A stretch of 64,000 bases of DNA, taken from NCBI RefSeq assembly GCF_900091585.1, contig NZ_FMHT01000003.1, positions 3,215,501-3,279,500 of the forward strand. Direction: 5' to 3'. Positions 24,351 through 32,957 of the stretch are shown in pieces. The notes under the pieces were generated by a model. That model made no database searches. It saw only the letters and a list, made by a program, of their open reading frames with translations, and was not told the origin of the DNA. Position 1 is the first letter of the stretch, and each line of letters opens with the position of its first letter. Made by a program: the position numbers and the translations under genes. Source of the DNA: Micromonospora nigra. Lineage in GTDB: Bacteria; Actinomycetota; Actinomycetes; Mycobacteriales; Micromonosporaceae.

Positions 24351-25172
24351 CTATGCCGTCGAGGTGAGGCCGCCGCGCGGTCGGGCGACGTCCTCCTCGG
24401 CGGCCGGTGCGTATCCCTCGTCGACGCTGACCTTGCGGGCGATGATGCCGAGCAGGACGCCGTAGACCACCTTGGAGGTGATGTCGGCGACGGTGTAGGT
24501 GATCTGCCGGGCGACGACGCCGTCGGCGGAGTCCCACATGGCCGGCATCAGGTATGCGCCGGGGTAGAGCATCCAGGAGACCAGCACCAGCCACCACACG
24601 CCCTTGGCGATCGGGCGGGCGGAGGCGGGCAGCCGGCTGAGGTTGCCGAAGATCGTCCGGGCCACCAGCACGAGCAGCAGGACGAAGAACGCGGTGCTGA
24701 CCAGGCCCCAGATCCAGAACGGTGCCGAGCGTTCCACCTCGTAGAACTGGCCCGCGTAGCCGGTGTAGATCATCGCCAGGCCGCCGGCGACGAATAGGAC
24801 CCAGGTGCGGTGGAACGCGCGCCCGGTGATGCCGAGCACCACCAGCAGCTGGATGAGCAGCACCGGCACGTCGATCGACCAGTTCATGTAGCGGTAGCCG
24901 TTGGTGAACAGTGTGTCGCTCTGCACCCACGCGGAGCCGTTCCAGTCGAACGCCTCGGACCAACGTTGGGACAGCACCCACAGCTCGAAGAACGCCGAGA
25001 TCATGACGACCGCGGACAGGGTCGAGGCGAGTTGGTAGCGCCGGTCGGAGCTGTTGCGGGTGAGCAGGAAGTAGACCAGGCCGGCGGCCATCACCGCGTA
25101 GCCGAGCGTCAGCACGTGCGAGACGATCGTGTACTGGTCGACGTTGTAGTCGAACATGTTCTCGAAGTTCAC
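24351..25172 (-). CDS. NDQ-type microbial rhodopsin (light-driven sodium pump)
   Basis: A 273-residue protein with seven membrane helices. Helix C reads RYMNWSIDVPVLLIQ, placing N97, D101 and Q108 at the three positions that define sodium pumps of the KR2 type (N112/D116/Q123 in KR2). Helix G has D230 and the retinal-binding K234 (VADITSKVVYG), as D251/K255 in KR2. Proton-pumping rhodopsins carry D-T-D/E at the helix C sites, so outward Na+ pumping is predicted, with H+ as a possible fallback. The GTG start at 25172 follows a GGGGG stretch. It is divergent from the retinal-forming Blh gene across 55 bp, so the two are probably expressed together. Confidence 0.9.
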   Translation of the reverse strand: MNFENMFDYNVDQYTIVSHVLTLGYAVMAAGLVYFLLTRNSSDRRYQLASTLSAVVMISAFFELWVLSQRWSEAFDWNGSAWVQSDTLFTNGYRYMNWSIDVPVLLIQLLVVLGITGRAFHRTWVLFVAGGLAMIYTGYAGQFYEVERSAPFWIWGLVSTAFFVLLLVLVARTIFGNLSRLPASARPIAKGVWWLVLVSWMLYPGAYLMPAMWDSADGVVARQITYTVADITSKVVYGVLLGIIARKVSVDEGYAPAAEEDVARPRGGLTSTA

Positions 25173-25227
25173 GGTGCCCCCGTCCGACCAGCACTAATAC
25201 CCACAAATCAGGTTATATGGTCCGTGG
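25173..25227. promoter_or_regulatory. Divergent promoter region, rhodopsin and blh
   Basis: A short AT-richer spacer. TTATAT (25213-25218) is a good -10 for the rightward blh gene, 9-10 nt before its GTG, so that message is probably leaderless. On the minus strand TATTAG (about 25194-25199) could serve the rhodopsin gene. No regulator site is recognised. Confidence 0.5.
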
Positions 25228-26202
25228 GTGGGGGTGTGGGCGGATCAGCTTCCCGCCCGGGTCGCCGTCGGCGGCTCCCGGGCACTGGTCGTCGCCGTGC
25301 TCGCCGTCGAACTGGTGGTGCCCGGCGGCTGGGGCGACGCGGACCGGGCCCTGCTGCTGGCCGGGCTCGTCGTCGGTGTCCCGCACGGCGCGCTGGACCA
25401 CCTCGTACCCCGGATCGTGCTCGGCCGGCGGGCACCGCACCCGGCGCTGCTCGCGGCCGGCTACGCCACCCTGGTCGTGGTCGTCTTCCTCGCCTTCCGG
25501 GCGCTGCCCGGCGTCGGTCTGCTGGCCTTCCTGCTGCTGTCCGTCGCCCACTTCGGCACCGGCGAGACCGCCGTGGCCGACCTGCGCGCCGGCCGGCCCC
25601 CGCAGGCTGCCCCGCTCACCGCCGCCGCGTTCGGCGCCACCGTCGTGCTGCTGCCCCTGGCCGCCCACCCGACGGAGGTCGGGCCCCTGGTGGCGGCGCT
25701 GTCCGGGGGTGCCGCCGGCCTGACGCCCGGCCAGGCCCGCGCGGGCGTCGCGGCCGTGCTCACCCTGGCCGCCCTGGCCGGGGTACGCCTCCTGCGGCGC
25801 GGCGACCACGCCGTCGCCGCCGAACTGGCGCTGCTGGTGACCCTGGTGCTGGTGGTGCCGCCGTTGGCGGCGTTCGGGGCGTACTTCGGCGGCTGGCACG
25901 CCCCCCGGCACCTGGCCCGGCTGGTGGCGGCCGACCCGGTCAACGCCGCCGACCTGGCCGCCGGTCGACTGGCCCGCCCGCTGGGGCGGCTCGCCCGGCA
26001 GGCGGCACCGCCCAGCCTGGCCGCGCTCGGGGCGTTGGCCGTGTTCTGGCTCGCCGCCGACTGGCCGGAGTCGGCGGCCACCGCGCTGATGCTCGTCGCC
26101 GCGCTCACCGTGCCGCACGCCCTCGTCGTCGCCGTGCTCGACCGCCGCGCCGGGCCCCCGAGAACCACCCCTCGTGGCAGCCGGGCGGGCGTCGGCTCCT
26201 GA
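25228..26202 (+). CDS. blh: Brp/Blh-family beta-carotene 15,15'-dioxygenase
   Basis: A 324-residue polytopic membrane enzyme that splits beta-carotene into two retinals. Family His motifs are present: VPHGALDH (H53, H58), VAHFGTGE (H108), GGWHAPRHLAR (H224, H228) and a late VPHAL. These ligate the catalytic iron. The GTG at 25228 is used; there is no Shine-Dalgarno sequence and the -10-like TTATAT suggests a leaderless transcript. It is divergent from the rhodopsin gene, the usual partner. No carotenoid genes (crtE/B/I/Y) lie in the window, so the substrate must come from elsewhere in the genome. Confidence 0.9.
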   Translation: MGVWADQLPARVAVGGSRALVVAVLAVELVVPGGWGDADRALLLAGLVVGVPHGALDHLVPRIVLGRRAPHPALLAAGYATLVVVVFLAFRALPGVGLLAFLLLSVAHFGTGETAVADLRAGRPPQAAPLTAAAFGATVVLLPLAAHPTEVGPLVAALSGGAAGLTPGQARAGVAAVLTLAALAGVRLLRRGDHAVAAELALLVTLVLVVPPLAAFGAYFGGWHAPRHLARLVAADPVNAADLAAGRLARPLGRLARQAAPPSLAALGALAVFWLAADWPESAATALMLVAALTVPHALVVAVLDRRAGPPRTTPRGSRAGVGS

Positions 26203-26326
26203 CCGGGCGGAGGTGACCTACCGGGTACGCGCCTTCCGGTCCGCCGCGAAGGCCCTGTCCGCGCTACCGCCCCGGCCGGACGGCGATCGGGCGGTTGGAG
26301 CGCTGCGGACCGGGTACGGGCAGCAC

Positions 26327-27409
26327 ATGCGGATCGTGGTGGTGGGGGCGAGCGGGAACGCGGGGACCGCGCTGGTGCGCCGGCTGCGGCGGGAGCGTGC
26401 GGTGGAGATCGTCGGGGTGGCCCGAAGGCTACCCGGGCAGGATGCCGGGGAACCGTACGACCAGGTGGAATGGCACTCCTGCGACATCGGTGCGCCCGGG
26501 GCGGCCGACCAACTCGCCGGGGTCTTCGCCGGGGCGGACGCGGTGGTGCACCTGGCCTGGCAGATCCAGCCCAGTCACGACCAGCGGGTGCTGCACCGCA
26601 CCAACGTCGGCGGCAGCAACGCCGTCGCCGAGGCGGTGACGCGGGCCCGGGTCCCCGCCCTGGTGTTCGCCTCGTCGGTCGGCGCGTACGCGCCCGGTCC
26701 CAAGGACCATCCGGTCAGCGAACGCTGGCCGGCCACGGGGGTGCCCGGATCGTCGTACAGCCAGGACAAGGCCGAGGTGGAGGCGCTGCTCGACCGGCTG
26801 GAACGGGACCAACCCGACCTGCGGGTCGTGCGGATGCGCCCCGGGCTGATCTTCCAACGGCCGGCGGCCACCGAGATCACCCGGTACTTCCTGGGCCCGT
26901 TCGCGCCGGTCCGCCTGCTGCGGTACGGGCGCATCCCGCTGGTGCCCGCGAACCGGCGGCTGCGGATGCAGGCCGTGCACGCCGACGACGTCGCCGACGC
27001 GTACGCCCGCGCGATTCTGGGCGACGCGCGCGGCGCGTTCAACGTGGCGGCGGACCCGGTGCTGACCCCGGAGCTGGTGGCCAAGCACTTCCACGGCTGG
27101 ACGGTGCCGGTGGCCGCCCCGGTGCTGCGCGCCGCCGCCGCGTTGACCTGGCGGGCCCGCCTCCAGCCCGTCGACGCCGGCTGGGTGGAGCTGGCCCTCA
27201 ACGTGCCGCTGATGTCCAGCGAGCGGGCCGAGACGGAACTGGGCTGGCAGCCGCGCACCGACGCGGTGACGGCCTTGAAGGAGTTGTTCGCCGGCATGGC
27301 CGGGGGCGCCCACACGGCCACCCCGCCGATGACCGCCGCACCCGACCTGCCGGGCCGTCCCGGCGGCCTCGTCAAGGGACGGCTCGCCGGCCACGGCAAC
27401 CCCTACTGA
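26327..27409 (+). CDS. NAD-dependent epimerase/dehydratase family protein
   Basis: A 360-residue extended short-chain dehydrogenase. The N-terminal Rossmann motif is VVVGASGNAGTALVRRL. The catalytic region shows FASSVGAYAPG followed by SSYSQDKAEVE, where the canonical YxxxK is altered to YSQDK, keeping Tyr and Lys spacing. The C-terminal part carries the substrate-side blocks RLRMQAVHADDVADAY and ELGWQPRTDA. Substrate unknown. The ATG at 26327 begins the Rossmann strand; the ribosome-binding site is weak. Confidence 0.88.
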   Translation: MRIVVVGASGNAGTALVRRLRRERAVEIVGVARRLPGQDAGEPYDQVEWHSCDIGAPGAADQLAGVFAGADAVVHLAWQIQPSHDQRVLHRTNVGGSNAVAEAVTRARVPALVFASSVGAYAPGPKDHPVSERWPATGVPGSSYSQDKAEVEALLDRLERDQPDLRVVRMRPGLIFQRPAATEITRYFLGPFAPVRLLRYGRIPLVPANRRLRMQAVHADDVADAYARAILGDARGAFNVAADPVLTPELVAKHFHGWTVPVAAPVLRAAAALTWRARLQPVDAGWVELALNVPLMSSERAETELGWQPRTDAVTALKELFAGMAGGAHTATPPMTAAPDLPGRPGGLVKGRLAGHGNPY

Positions 27410-27471
27410 CTCGGCCCGGTCGACCGGCGGCGAAGCTCGGTGTGGGCGCCGGTGACCGAGTGGCGGGTATG

Positions 27472-27512
27472 AGGGTTCGACTCGGCGGCGAACAGGGTTC
27501 GACTCGGCGGCG
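27472..27512. repeat. 22-bp tandem duplication between convergent genes
   Basis: AGGGTTCGACTCGGCGGCG occurs at 27472-27490 and again at 27494-27512. It lies between the stops of the epimerase gene and the leftward beta-helix lipoprotein. No coding role is visible. Confidence 0.7.
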
Positions 27513-27544
27513 GGGCGAGCGGTGTCGGTTGCCGGGCCACCGGG

Positions 27545-28747
27545 TCAACGCAGGGTGGAGGAGGTGACCGTGGGATTGCGGGCACCGAGGAAGAAGATGC
27601 CGGGATACCCCCTGGTCTCGAACCCACGACTCGGGTTGCGGCGCAGGGTCGACCCCTCGACCGTCATCGTGCCGGACCGGTCGTTGCTGACGAAGAAGAC
27701 CGCGCCACCGCCCTCCCGGGCCACGTTGTCCTCCACCACCGAACCGGCGATCCGCAGGGTGAACCGGTTGCCGTCGCAGTAGATCGCCCCGCCGCTGCCG
27801 CCACCCGGCGTGCCCGACCGGGCCGGGTTCGCGCCCCGGCCGACGGCCTCGTTGTCGCGCAGCACGCTGTTGAGCACCACCCAGGAGACGCCGATGCTGC
27901 TCAACGCGCCGCCGTTGGCGCAGGACCCGCCCGTGAACGTGCTGCCCACCACGTAGACGGGCCGGTTGTCGTACTGGCTGAGCACCCGGATCGCCGCGCC
28001 GCCCACGTCCGGGCCGGTGGGGTCGCACCGGTTGTCGACGAACCGCGAGTTGACCACCTTGACCCGACCACCCCGGACGAAGATCGCCCCACCGCCGCCG
28101 CCGTCGGTCCGCTCGCCGGTGGCGTTGCCTGCGGTGAAGGTCAGGTTCTGCACCGTGAGCTGCGGGTGGTCCTGGTTCTGGCAGTGCGAGGTGGTCCAGC
28201 CCTGTGCCCCGTCGCAGGTGTTCATGTAGAGGATCCGCCGTCGGCCCTGCCCGCTGAGGGTGACCAGGCCGCCCCCGTCGATGACGACCTTCGGCCCGTT
28301 GGCGTTGCGTACCTTGGCGGTGGCGGTCATCGCGATGGTCACGGGTCGCGGGCCGCAGTCGAAGGTGATGACGCCGCCTGCGGCGACCGCCTTGACCACC
28401 GCCGCCGACGTGCAGCTCGCCGGGGTGCCGGAGCCGACCGTCCGGTCCGGCCGGGAGGTGTCGACGGCCCGCGCCTCCGCCGGCACGCCCGCCCTGCCGC
28501 CCGGGTTGCCGGCCTTCGGTACGGGGACCGCAGCGGTCGGTTTCGGGCTCCGGGCCGCCCCGGGTCCGCCCAGCCCCACCCGGGGCGTGGGGGCGGCGGC
28601 GGGACCGGCCGGGGTGGGCCCACCGGCCGGGGCGGAGTCGGTGGCCGCGGCGGTCGGCACGTCGCCGTCGCCCGTCGGGCCGCCGCAGGCGGTGAGGAGG
28701 GTGAGCACGGCGAGCGTGCCGACGATGGCGGGGGAGGTCAGGCGCAC
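27545..28747 (-). CDS. Lipoprotein with right-handed beta-helix domain
   Basis: A 400-residue product. The signal peptide ends in a good lipobox (LLTAC, Cys at about 21), so it is probably lipid-anchored outside the membrane. A Pro/Ala/Gly linker (to about 100) leads to a beta-helix of the pectate-lyase/polymorphic-outer-membrane type, with coil turns such as GPKVVIDGGGLVTLSG, VQNLTFTAGNA, NSRFVDNRCD and GSTLRRNPSRGF. Catalytic residues of pectate lyases cannot be assigned, so binding or structural roles are as likely as polysaccharide cleavage. The gene stands alone. Confidence 0.85.
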   Translation of the reverse strand: MRLTSPAIVGTLAVLTLLTACGGPTGDGDVPTAAATDSAPAGGPTPAGPAAAPTPRVGLGGPGAARSPKPTAAVPVPKAGNPGGRAGVPAEARAVDTSRPDRTVGSGTPASCTSAAVVKAVAAGGVITFDCGPRPVTIAMTATAKVRNANGPKVVIDGGGLVTLSGQGRRRILYMNTCDGAQGWTTSHCQNQDHPQLTVQNLTFTAGNATGERTDGGGGGAIFVRGGRVKVVNSRFVDNRCDPTGPDVGGAAIRVLSQYDNRPVYVVGSTFTGGSCANGGALSSIGVSWVVLNSVLRDNEAVGRGANPARSGTPGGGSGGAIYCDGNRFTLRIAGSVVEDNVAREGGGAVFFVSNDRSGTMTVEGSTLRRNPSRGFETRGYPGIFFLGARNPTVTSSTLR

Positions 28748-28804
28748 CGGCCGATGGTAGGAGGCGGCCGGGCCGCTGGCGAGCCCGCGCCCCGGACGGC
28801 GCGC

Positions 28805-29524
28805 TCAGTCCTCGACGATGTCGGAGATCACGACGGTGACGTTGTCCGGTGCGCCGGCCTGGTGGGCGAGCTTGACGAGCTGCTCGCCGCAGTGCTGGCG
28901 ATCGGAGTACGAGGCCAGCGCCGAGGCGATCGAGGCGTCCTCCACGTAGTCGGACAGCCCGTCGCTGCACAGCAGCAGCCGGTCGCCGGCCAGGACGGTG
29001 AGCGCGCCGATCGCGGGCGGCGCGTCGGAGCCCTGCACGGCGCGGGTGACCAGGGACCGCTGCGGGTGGTGCCGGGCCTGGTCGCGGGTGAGCGCCCCCT
29101 GGTCCACCAGCGCCTGGACGAAGGTGTCGTCCCGGGTGAGCTGGGTCAGCTCGCCGTCACGCAGCAGGTAGCAGCGGGAGTCGCCGACCTGGGCCAGCAC
29201 CAGCGTGTTCCCGGCGAGCAGCCCGGCCGTCAGCGTCGTACCCATGCCGTCGCGGGCGGGGTCGGCGGTGATGGCGGCGTGGATGCGCTGGTTGGCGGTG
29301 CTGACCACGGCCCGCAGGGCGTCGGCGGCGGCGTCGGGAGCGGTCGGCGGGATCAGTTCGTCGAGAATCCGGATGACGATCTCGCTCGCCACCTCGCCCG
29401 CGGGCAGTCCACCCATGCCGTCCGCGACCGCGACGAGGCGGTCGCCGGCGAGGGCGGAGTCCTCGTTGTTGGTCCGGATCAGGCCGATGTCGTTGAGGAT
29501 GGCCGAGCGGAGGATCAGCGTCAT
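28805..29524 (-). CDS. PP2C-family Ser/Thr protein phosphatase
   Basis: A 239-residue cytosolic phosphatase (PPM family). Metal-binding motifs are present: NDIGLIRTNNEDS, VADGMGG, GMGTTLTAGL, VGDSRCYLL, CSDGLSDYV and the C-terminal PDNVTVVI. It is compact like PstP/Stp1 catalytic domains but has no membrane helix or extracellular part. The usual partner kinase (PknB cluster) is not adjacent, so its target is unknown. Confidence 0.93.
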   Translation of the reverse strand: MTLILRSAILNDIGLIRTNNEDSALAGDRLVAVADGMGGLPAGEVASEIVIRILDELIPPTAPDAAADALRAVVSTANQRIHAAITADPARDGMGTTLTAGLLAGNTLVLAQVGDSRCYLLRDGELTQLTRDDTFVQALVDQGALTRDQARHHPQRSLVTRAVQGSDAPPAIGALTVLAGDRLLLCSDGLSDYVEDASIASALASYSDRQHCGEQLVKLAHQAGAPDNVTVVISDIVED

Positions 29525-29661
29525 GCGTCAAGCTTGCCAAGAACACCCGCCCGGCGTCTTTCCGCACTCCCGCTACTGCGGTGGAAATGTCGACGGTCCT
29601 GGTTGTCGCCGCACGGCCGGTCCGGCATCCCGGCGGTGCCACCCCGGCCGTCGGCGGTCCA

Positions 29662-30258
29662 TCATGGCCGTCGGCGCGGGTAGCGCAGCAGCAGACTGGC
29701 GGCGACCTCCTCGTCGCCGACGGCGGCGTACCCGTGCGGCACGTCGGCGTTCCAGCGCAGGTGTCCGCCCGCCGTGGCGGTGAGCGGCGCGTCGGTCGGC
29801 CCGGCGCGTAGCACGCCCGCGAAGACCGTGACGTGTTCGGTGACCCCGGGCTGGTGGGCCGGGGAGAGCTGACCCGGCCCGGGGCTGACCCGCATCCGGT
29901 ACAGCTCGTAGGTGGCGTCCGCGTCGTCGAAGACCTCCAGCAGGGTCGCGGCGACCGCCGCGCCGCGCACGGTGGGACCGGCGGTCGGGCTGGACAGCAC
30001 GGCCGTCAGGGGTACGCCGAGTTGCGCGGTCACCGCGTACAGCGTCTCCAGGGTCGGGTTGCGGGTGCCGCGTTCCAGCCCGGACAGGGTCGCCTTGCCG
30101 ACCCCGGCGAGTCGAGCCAGCGCCGACAACGACATGCCCCGCTCCTCGCGCAGCCTGCGGACCCGGGTGCCGACGGTCCCGGCGTCCGCCTCGGGGCTCG
30201 GCGGGACGGGACGGTCGGGTTCGTCGGCCGTTCGGTGGGCTGGTGACGGCTGCGGCAT
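29662..30258 (-). CDS. XRE-cupin transcriptional regulator
   Basis: A 198-residue regulator. Residues 30-90 form a helix-turn-helix (MSLSALARLAGVGKATLSGL ending in RGTRNPTLETLYAV). Residues 110-195 form a cupin sensor domain (YRMRVSPGPGQLS, HVTVFAGVLRAG, DVPHGYAAVG). Such proteins sense small metabolites and control the neighbouring transport or catabolic gene. It is divergent from the BenE-like transporter, with a palindrome between them (30283-30300). Confidence 0.9.
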   Translation of the reverse strand: MPQPSPAHRTADEPDRPVPPSPEADAGTVGTRVRRLREERGMSLSALARLAGVGKATLSGLERGTRNPTLETLYAVTAQLGVPLTAVLSSPTAGPTVRGAAVAATLLEVFDDADATYELYRMRVSPGPGQLSPAHQPGVTEHVTVFAGVLRAGPTDAPLTATAGGHLRWNADVPHGYAAVGDEEVAASLLLRYPRRRP

Positions 30259-30282
30259 CCCGCTATGGTGCTACACGTTCAC

Positions 30283-30300
30283 CGTTCCGTTTACGGAACG
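30283..30300. promoter_or_regulatory. Candidate operator of the XRE-cupin regulator
   Basis: CGTTCCGT (30283-30290) and ACGGAACG (30293-30300) are perfect 8-bp arms around TT, in the gap between the divergent regulator (start 30258) and transporter (start 30315). It lies 15 bp before the transporter ATG, where binding would block transcription or translation start. Confidence 0.7.
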
Positions 30301-30314
30301 AGGGGGGTGGGGGC

Positions 30315-31643
30315 ATGGTCGGGCGTACGCAACCGGTGCTGGCCGGCGTGGTGACCGCGCTGGTCGGCTTCGCCAGTTCCTTCACCGTCGTGCTGGCCGG
30401 GCTGCGTGCCGTCGGCGCCACCGACGCCCAGGCGGCCTCGGGCCTGCTCGTGCTCTGCGTCGCCTCCGGCGTCTGCGCGGCCTGGCTCGGCCTGCGGCAC
30501 CGGCTGCCGATGAGCGTCGCCTGGTCGACACCCGGCGCGGCCCTGCTCGTCGCCACCGGCCCGGTGCCCGGCGGCTGGCCCGTCGCCGTGGGCGCGTTCC
30601 TCGTCTCCAGTCTGCTGATCGTGGCCGCCGGCCTGTTCCCGGCGCTCGGTCGGGCGGTCGCCGCGATCCCCCGCCCGGTCGCCGGGGCGATGCTCGCCGG
30701 AGTGCTGCTGCCGTTGTGCACCGCCCCCGTCCGGGCCCTCGTCGAGGTGCCCGCGCTGGCCGCCCCGGTGGTGCTGGCCTGGCTGGTGCTGCACCGCCTC
30801 GCCCGCCGGTGGGCGGTGCCCGGCGCGCTCGCCGTGGCCGTGGTGGCGATCGCGGCGACCACGCCCGCCGCCGCGCTCGACCCCGCCGGCCTGCGCCCCG
30901 TCCTGGAGTTGACCGCCCCCGCCTGGAGCCTGCCGGCGCTGGTCGGCCTGGCGCTGCCGCTGTTCCTGGTGACCATGGCCGCGCAGAACGTGCCCGGCAC
31001 GGCCGTGCTCGTCGGCTACGGCTACCGGCCGCCGCTGGGCTCCGCGCTGCGCACCACCGGGCTGGTCGGAGCGGTCGCCGCCCCTGCCGGCGGGCACGCC
31101 GTCAACCTCGCGGCGATCACCGCCGCCCTGGCCGCTGGCCCGGACGCGCACCCCGACCCGGAACGTCGGTGGATCGCCTCGGTCACCGCCGGTGCCGGGC
31201 TCGCCCTGCTCGGCCTGGGCGCCGGGCTCGCCACCACCCTCGTCGCGCTCTCCCCACCCGTGCTGGTGGAGGCGGTCGCCGGGCTGGCGTTGCTGGGGGC
31301 GCTGGCCACCGCGCTGTCGTCGGCGCTGGCCGAACCGGCCGACCGGGAGGCCGCCGTGATCACCTTCGTGGTCACCGCGTCGGGAGTGTCCCTGCTGGGC
31401 GTGGGCGGCGCGTTCTGGGGGCTGGTGGCGGGACTGGGGATGCTGCTCCTCTTCCGCCGGCGCGGGACGCCGCTCGTGCGCCGGCCCAGGACACCATCGA
31501 CGCGGGCGCCGGGGACGCCGCCGTCGGACCGGGCGCCGGTGGCGGCCGGCGGTCCCGGCTCCGGCTCCGGTGGGGGCGGGGCCGTCACTCCTCCGGATGC
31601 AGGTCGGCCACCGGAACGCCGAGACGAACCCGCTCGTCGGTGA
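30315..31643 (+). CDS. BenE-family benzoate/aromatic acid transporter
   Basis: A 442-residue protein with 11-12 membrane helices in the BenE pattern: GFASSFTVVLAGLRAVGA, then MSVAWSTPGAALL, then MAAQNVPGTAVLVGYGY, then GGHAVNLAAITAALAAG. The last is the family's helix with bound substrate. Family members import benzoate with protons. The last ~70 residues are a hydrophilic Pro/Arg/Gly tail that overlaps the 3' end of the convergent gene at 31585. The ATG at 30315 follows a G-rich stretch. No aromatic catabolism gene is adjacent, so the true substrate is open. Confidence 0.88.
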   Translation: MVGRTQPVLAGVVTALVGFASSFTVVLAGLRAVGATDAQAASGLLVLCVASGVCAAWLGLRHRLPMSVAWSTPGAALLVATGPVPGGWPVAVGAFLVSSLLIVAAGLFPALGRAVAAIPRPVAGAMLAGVLLPLCTAPVRALVEVPALAAPVVLAWLVLHRLARRWAVPGALAVAVVAIAATTPAAALDPAGLRPVLELTAPAWSLPALVGLALPLFLVTMAAQNVPGTAVLVGYGYRPPLGSALRTTGLVGAVAAPAGGHAVNLAAITAALAAGPDAHPDPERRWIASVTAGAGLALLGLGAGLATTLVALSPPVLVEAVAGLALLGALATALSSALAEPADREAAVITFVVTASGVSLLGVGGAFWGLVAGLGMLLLFRRRGTPLVRRPRTPSTRAPGTPPSDRAPVAAGGPGSGSGGGGAVTPPDAGRPPERRDEPARR

Positions 31644-32007
31644 CCGTGTCGATCTGCTCGGCCAGCACGTACACCGCGCCGGCGGGGACCAGGTCGGTGG
31701 AGACCTTCAGGTAGCCGGAACGCAGCAGCCGGGCCGCCAGGTCGGCGGGCACGTCGGGCTCCTCCACGGCCGCCGACTCGATCAGCTCGTCCAGACTGCC
31801 GCCCGGGTCGGCGGTCGGCGCCGCCTGCACGGTCACGGCGTTCGGGTCACCCCGCTGGACGAGATCCACGACGCCGACCTCCACCCCACCCGGGTCGACG
31901 ACCCGCATGCCGGTGGTGACCCGGGAGAGCACGGCCTGCTGTCCGGCCCCCCGCGGCTCCGTCCGATGTCCCGCGTCCGCCCGCTGCCCGCTCCCCTGCT
32001 GCTCCAT
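31585..32007 (-). CDS. PRC-barrel-like small protein, unknown role
   Basis: A 140-residue product from the ATG at 32007. After a charged Gln/Arg-rich N-terminus, residues 30-140 look like a small beta-barrel pair (GMRVVDPGGVEVGVVDLVQ, then LRSGYLKVSTDLVPAG and AEQIDTVTDERVRLGV), as in DUF2171/PRC-barrel proteins. Function unknown. Its 3' end overlaps that of the BenE-like gene by 59 bp on the opposite strand. A shorter form from an internal GTG (LSRVTTG) is possible. Confidence 0.7.
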   Translation of the reverse strand: MEQQGSGQRADAGHRTEPRGAGQQAVLSRVTTGMRVVDPGGVEVGVVDLVQRGDPNAVTVQAAPTADPGGSLDELIESAAVEEPDVPADLAARLLRSGYLKVSTDLVPAGAVYVLAEQIDTVTDERVRLGVPVADLHPEE

Positions 32008-32113
32008 CTCCGTGCGGTTCCCGGCCCCCGCTGCGGCCAAACCCGGGCCGACGGGATGCGCCGTCCGGCGCGGCGGCACCAAACTTTCCGTCGGGTCGAC
32101 AACGGGGCCACGG

Positions 32114-32362
32114 TCAGGGGGTGGGCGTCCAGCCGGACGGAGGACGCGGGGACAGTTCGCGCCAGGTGTCCGTGCCCTGGAGCAGCGCCCGGACGGTCTC
32201 CTCGGCCTCCTCGACGCTGGGGTACTCGTAGAACCGGGAGACGCCCTCCGCCCCGCCGGCCCGCTGCTCGACGTGCCACCTGTCGGCGTCCGCGCGGAGG
32301 AAGACGTCCCGTCGGGCCAACCGCCCCCACTTCCCGTTCCACCAGTGTCTGCGCTGCTCCAT
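32114..32362 (-). CDS. Small conserved-looking hypothetical protein
   Basis: An 82-residue soluble protein, Trp- and Arg-rich (HWWNGKWGRLARRDVFL, then ADRWHVEQR, then FYEYPSVEEAEETVRALLQG). The pattern of strand-strand-helix with conserved-looking aromatic residues suggests a real single-domain protein. The family is not recognised. Start ATG at 32362. It is 107 bp upstream of the PRC-barrel-like gene in the same direction. Confidence 0.65.
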   Translation of the reverse strand: MEQRRHWWNGKWGRLARRDVFLRADADRWHVEQRAGGAEGVSRFYEYPSVEEAEETVRALLQGTDTWRELSPRPPSGWTPTP

Positions 32363-32398
32363 GGCGGGACTCTATCGAACATGCGTACGAAAGGAAGG

Positions 32399-32425
32399 GG
32401 CCCCTGCGGGATTCCCGCAGGGGCC
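32399..32425 (-). terminator. Hairpin terminator after mscL
   Basis: Perfect 12-bp stem (32399-32410 with 32414-32425) with a 3-nt loop, 18 nt past the mscL stop. Confidence 0.85.
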
Positions 32426-32443
32426 GATGTGCGTACGCCGGGT

Positions 32444-32917
32444 TCAGCGCCCGGTGGGCGGTTCCTCCCGCCGGCCGAGCACGTCGTCCAGGGCGCCGCG
32501 CTGTTGACCGGGCGTGTTGTGGCCGGCGGCGACCAGCGCGTCCCGGATCTCGGTGAGCAGCTTGACCTCCTCGCTGGGCGCGGCCGGCGGCGGCTCCTCG
32601 CCCCGCTTGCGCCGCTCGGCCAGCCGGTTCATCGGGAACACCACCAGGAAGTACAGCGCCGCCGCGGTGAGCACGAACGTGATCACCGCGTTGACGAAGG
32701 TGATCCAGTCGAACTCGACACCGCGGACCGTCCACACCGCCCCGTCGATTCCGTCCGGACTGTCGGTGAGCAGCAGCACGAACAGCGTGATCAGCGGCTT
32801 GAGGAACGCGTTGGTCAGCGAGGTGACCACCGCCGTGAACGCCGCGCCGATGACGATACCGACCGACAGGTCGACGACGTTGCCGCGCATGATGAAGTCT
32901 TTGAAGCCCTTGAGCAT
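32444..32917 (-). CDS. mscL: Large-conductance mechanosensitive channel MscL
   Basis: A 157-residue membrane protein that forms a pentameric emergency valve releasing solutes on hypo-osmotic shock. The N-terminal amphipathic helix and TM1 are typical (MLKGFKDFIMRGNVVDLSVG, then VIGAAFTAVVTSL). TM2 is FVLTAAALYFLVVFP, followed by the charged cluster ERRKRGEE. The C-terminal helix has EVKLLTEIRDALVA. Length matches actinobacterial MscL. The ATG at 32917 is 40 bp downstream of the FadR regulator's stop. Confidence 0.96.
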   Translation of the reverse strand: MLKGFKDFIMRGNVVDLSVGIVIGAAFTAVVTSLTNAFLKPLITLFVLLLTDSPDGIDGAVWTVRGVEFDWITFVNAVITFVLTAAALYFLVVFPMNRLAERRKRGEEPPPAAPSEEVKLLTEIRDALVAAGHNTPGQQRGALDDVLGRREEPPTGR

Positions 32918-32957
32918 CCGTACTCCCGAGGTGTCCGGTCTTTTCGTCGGGCACAAC

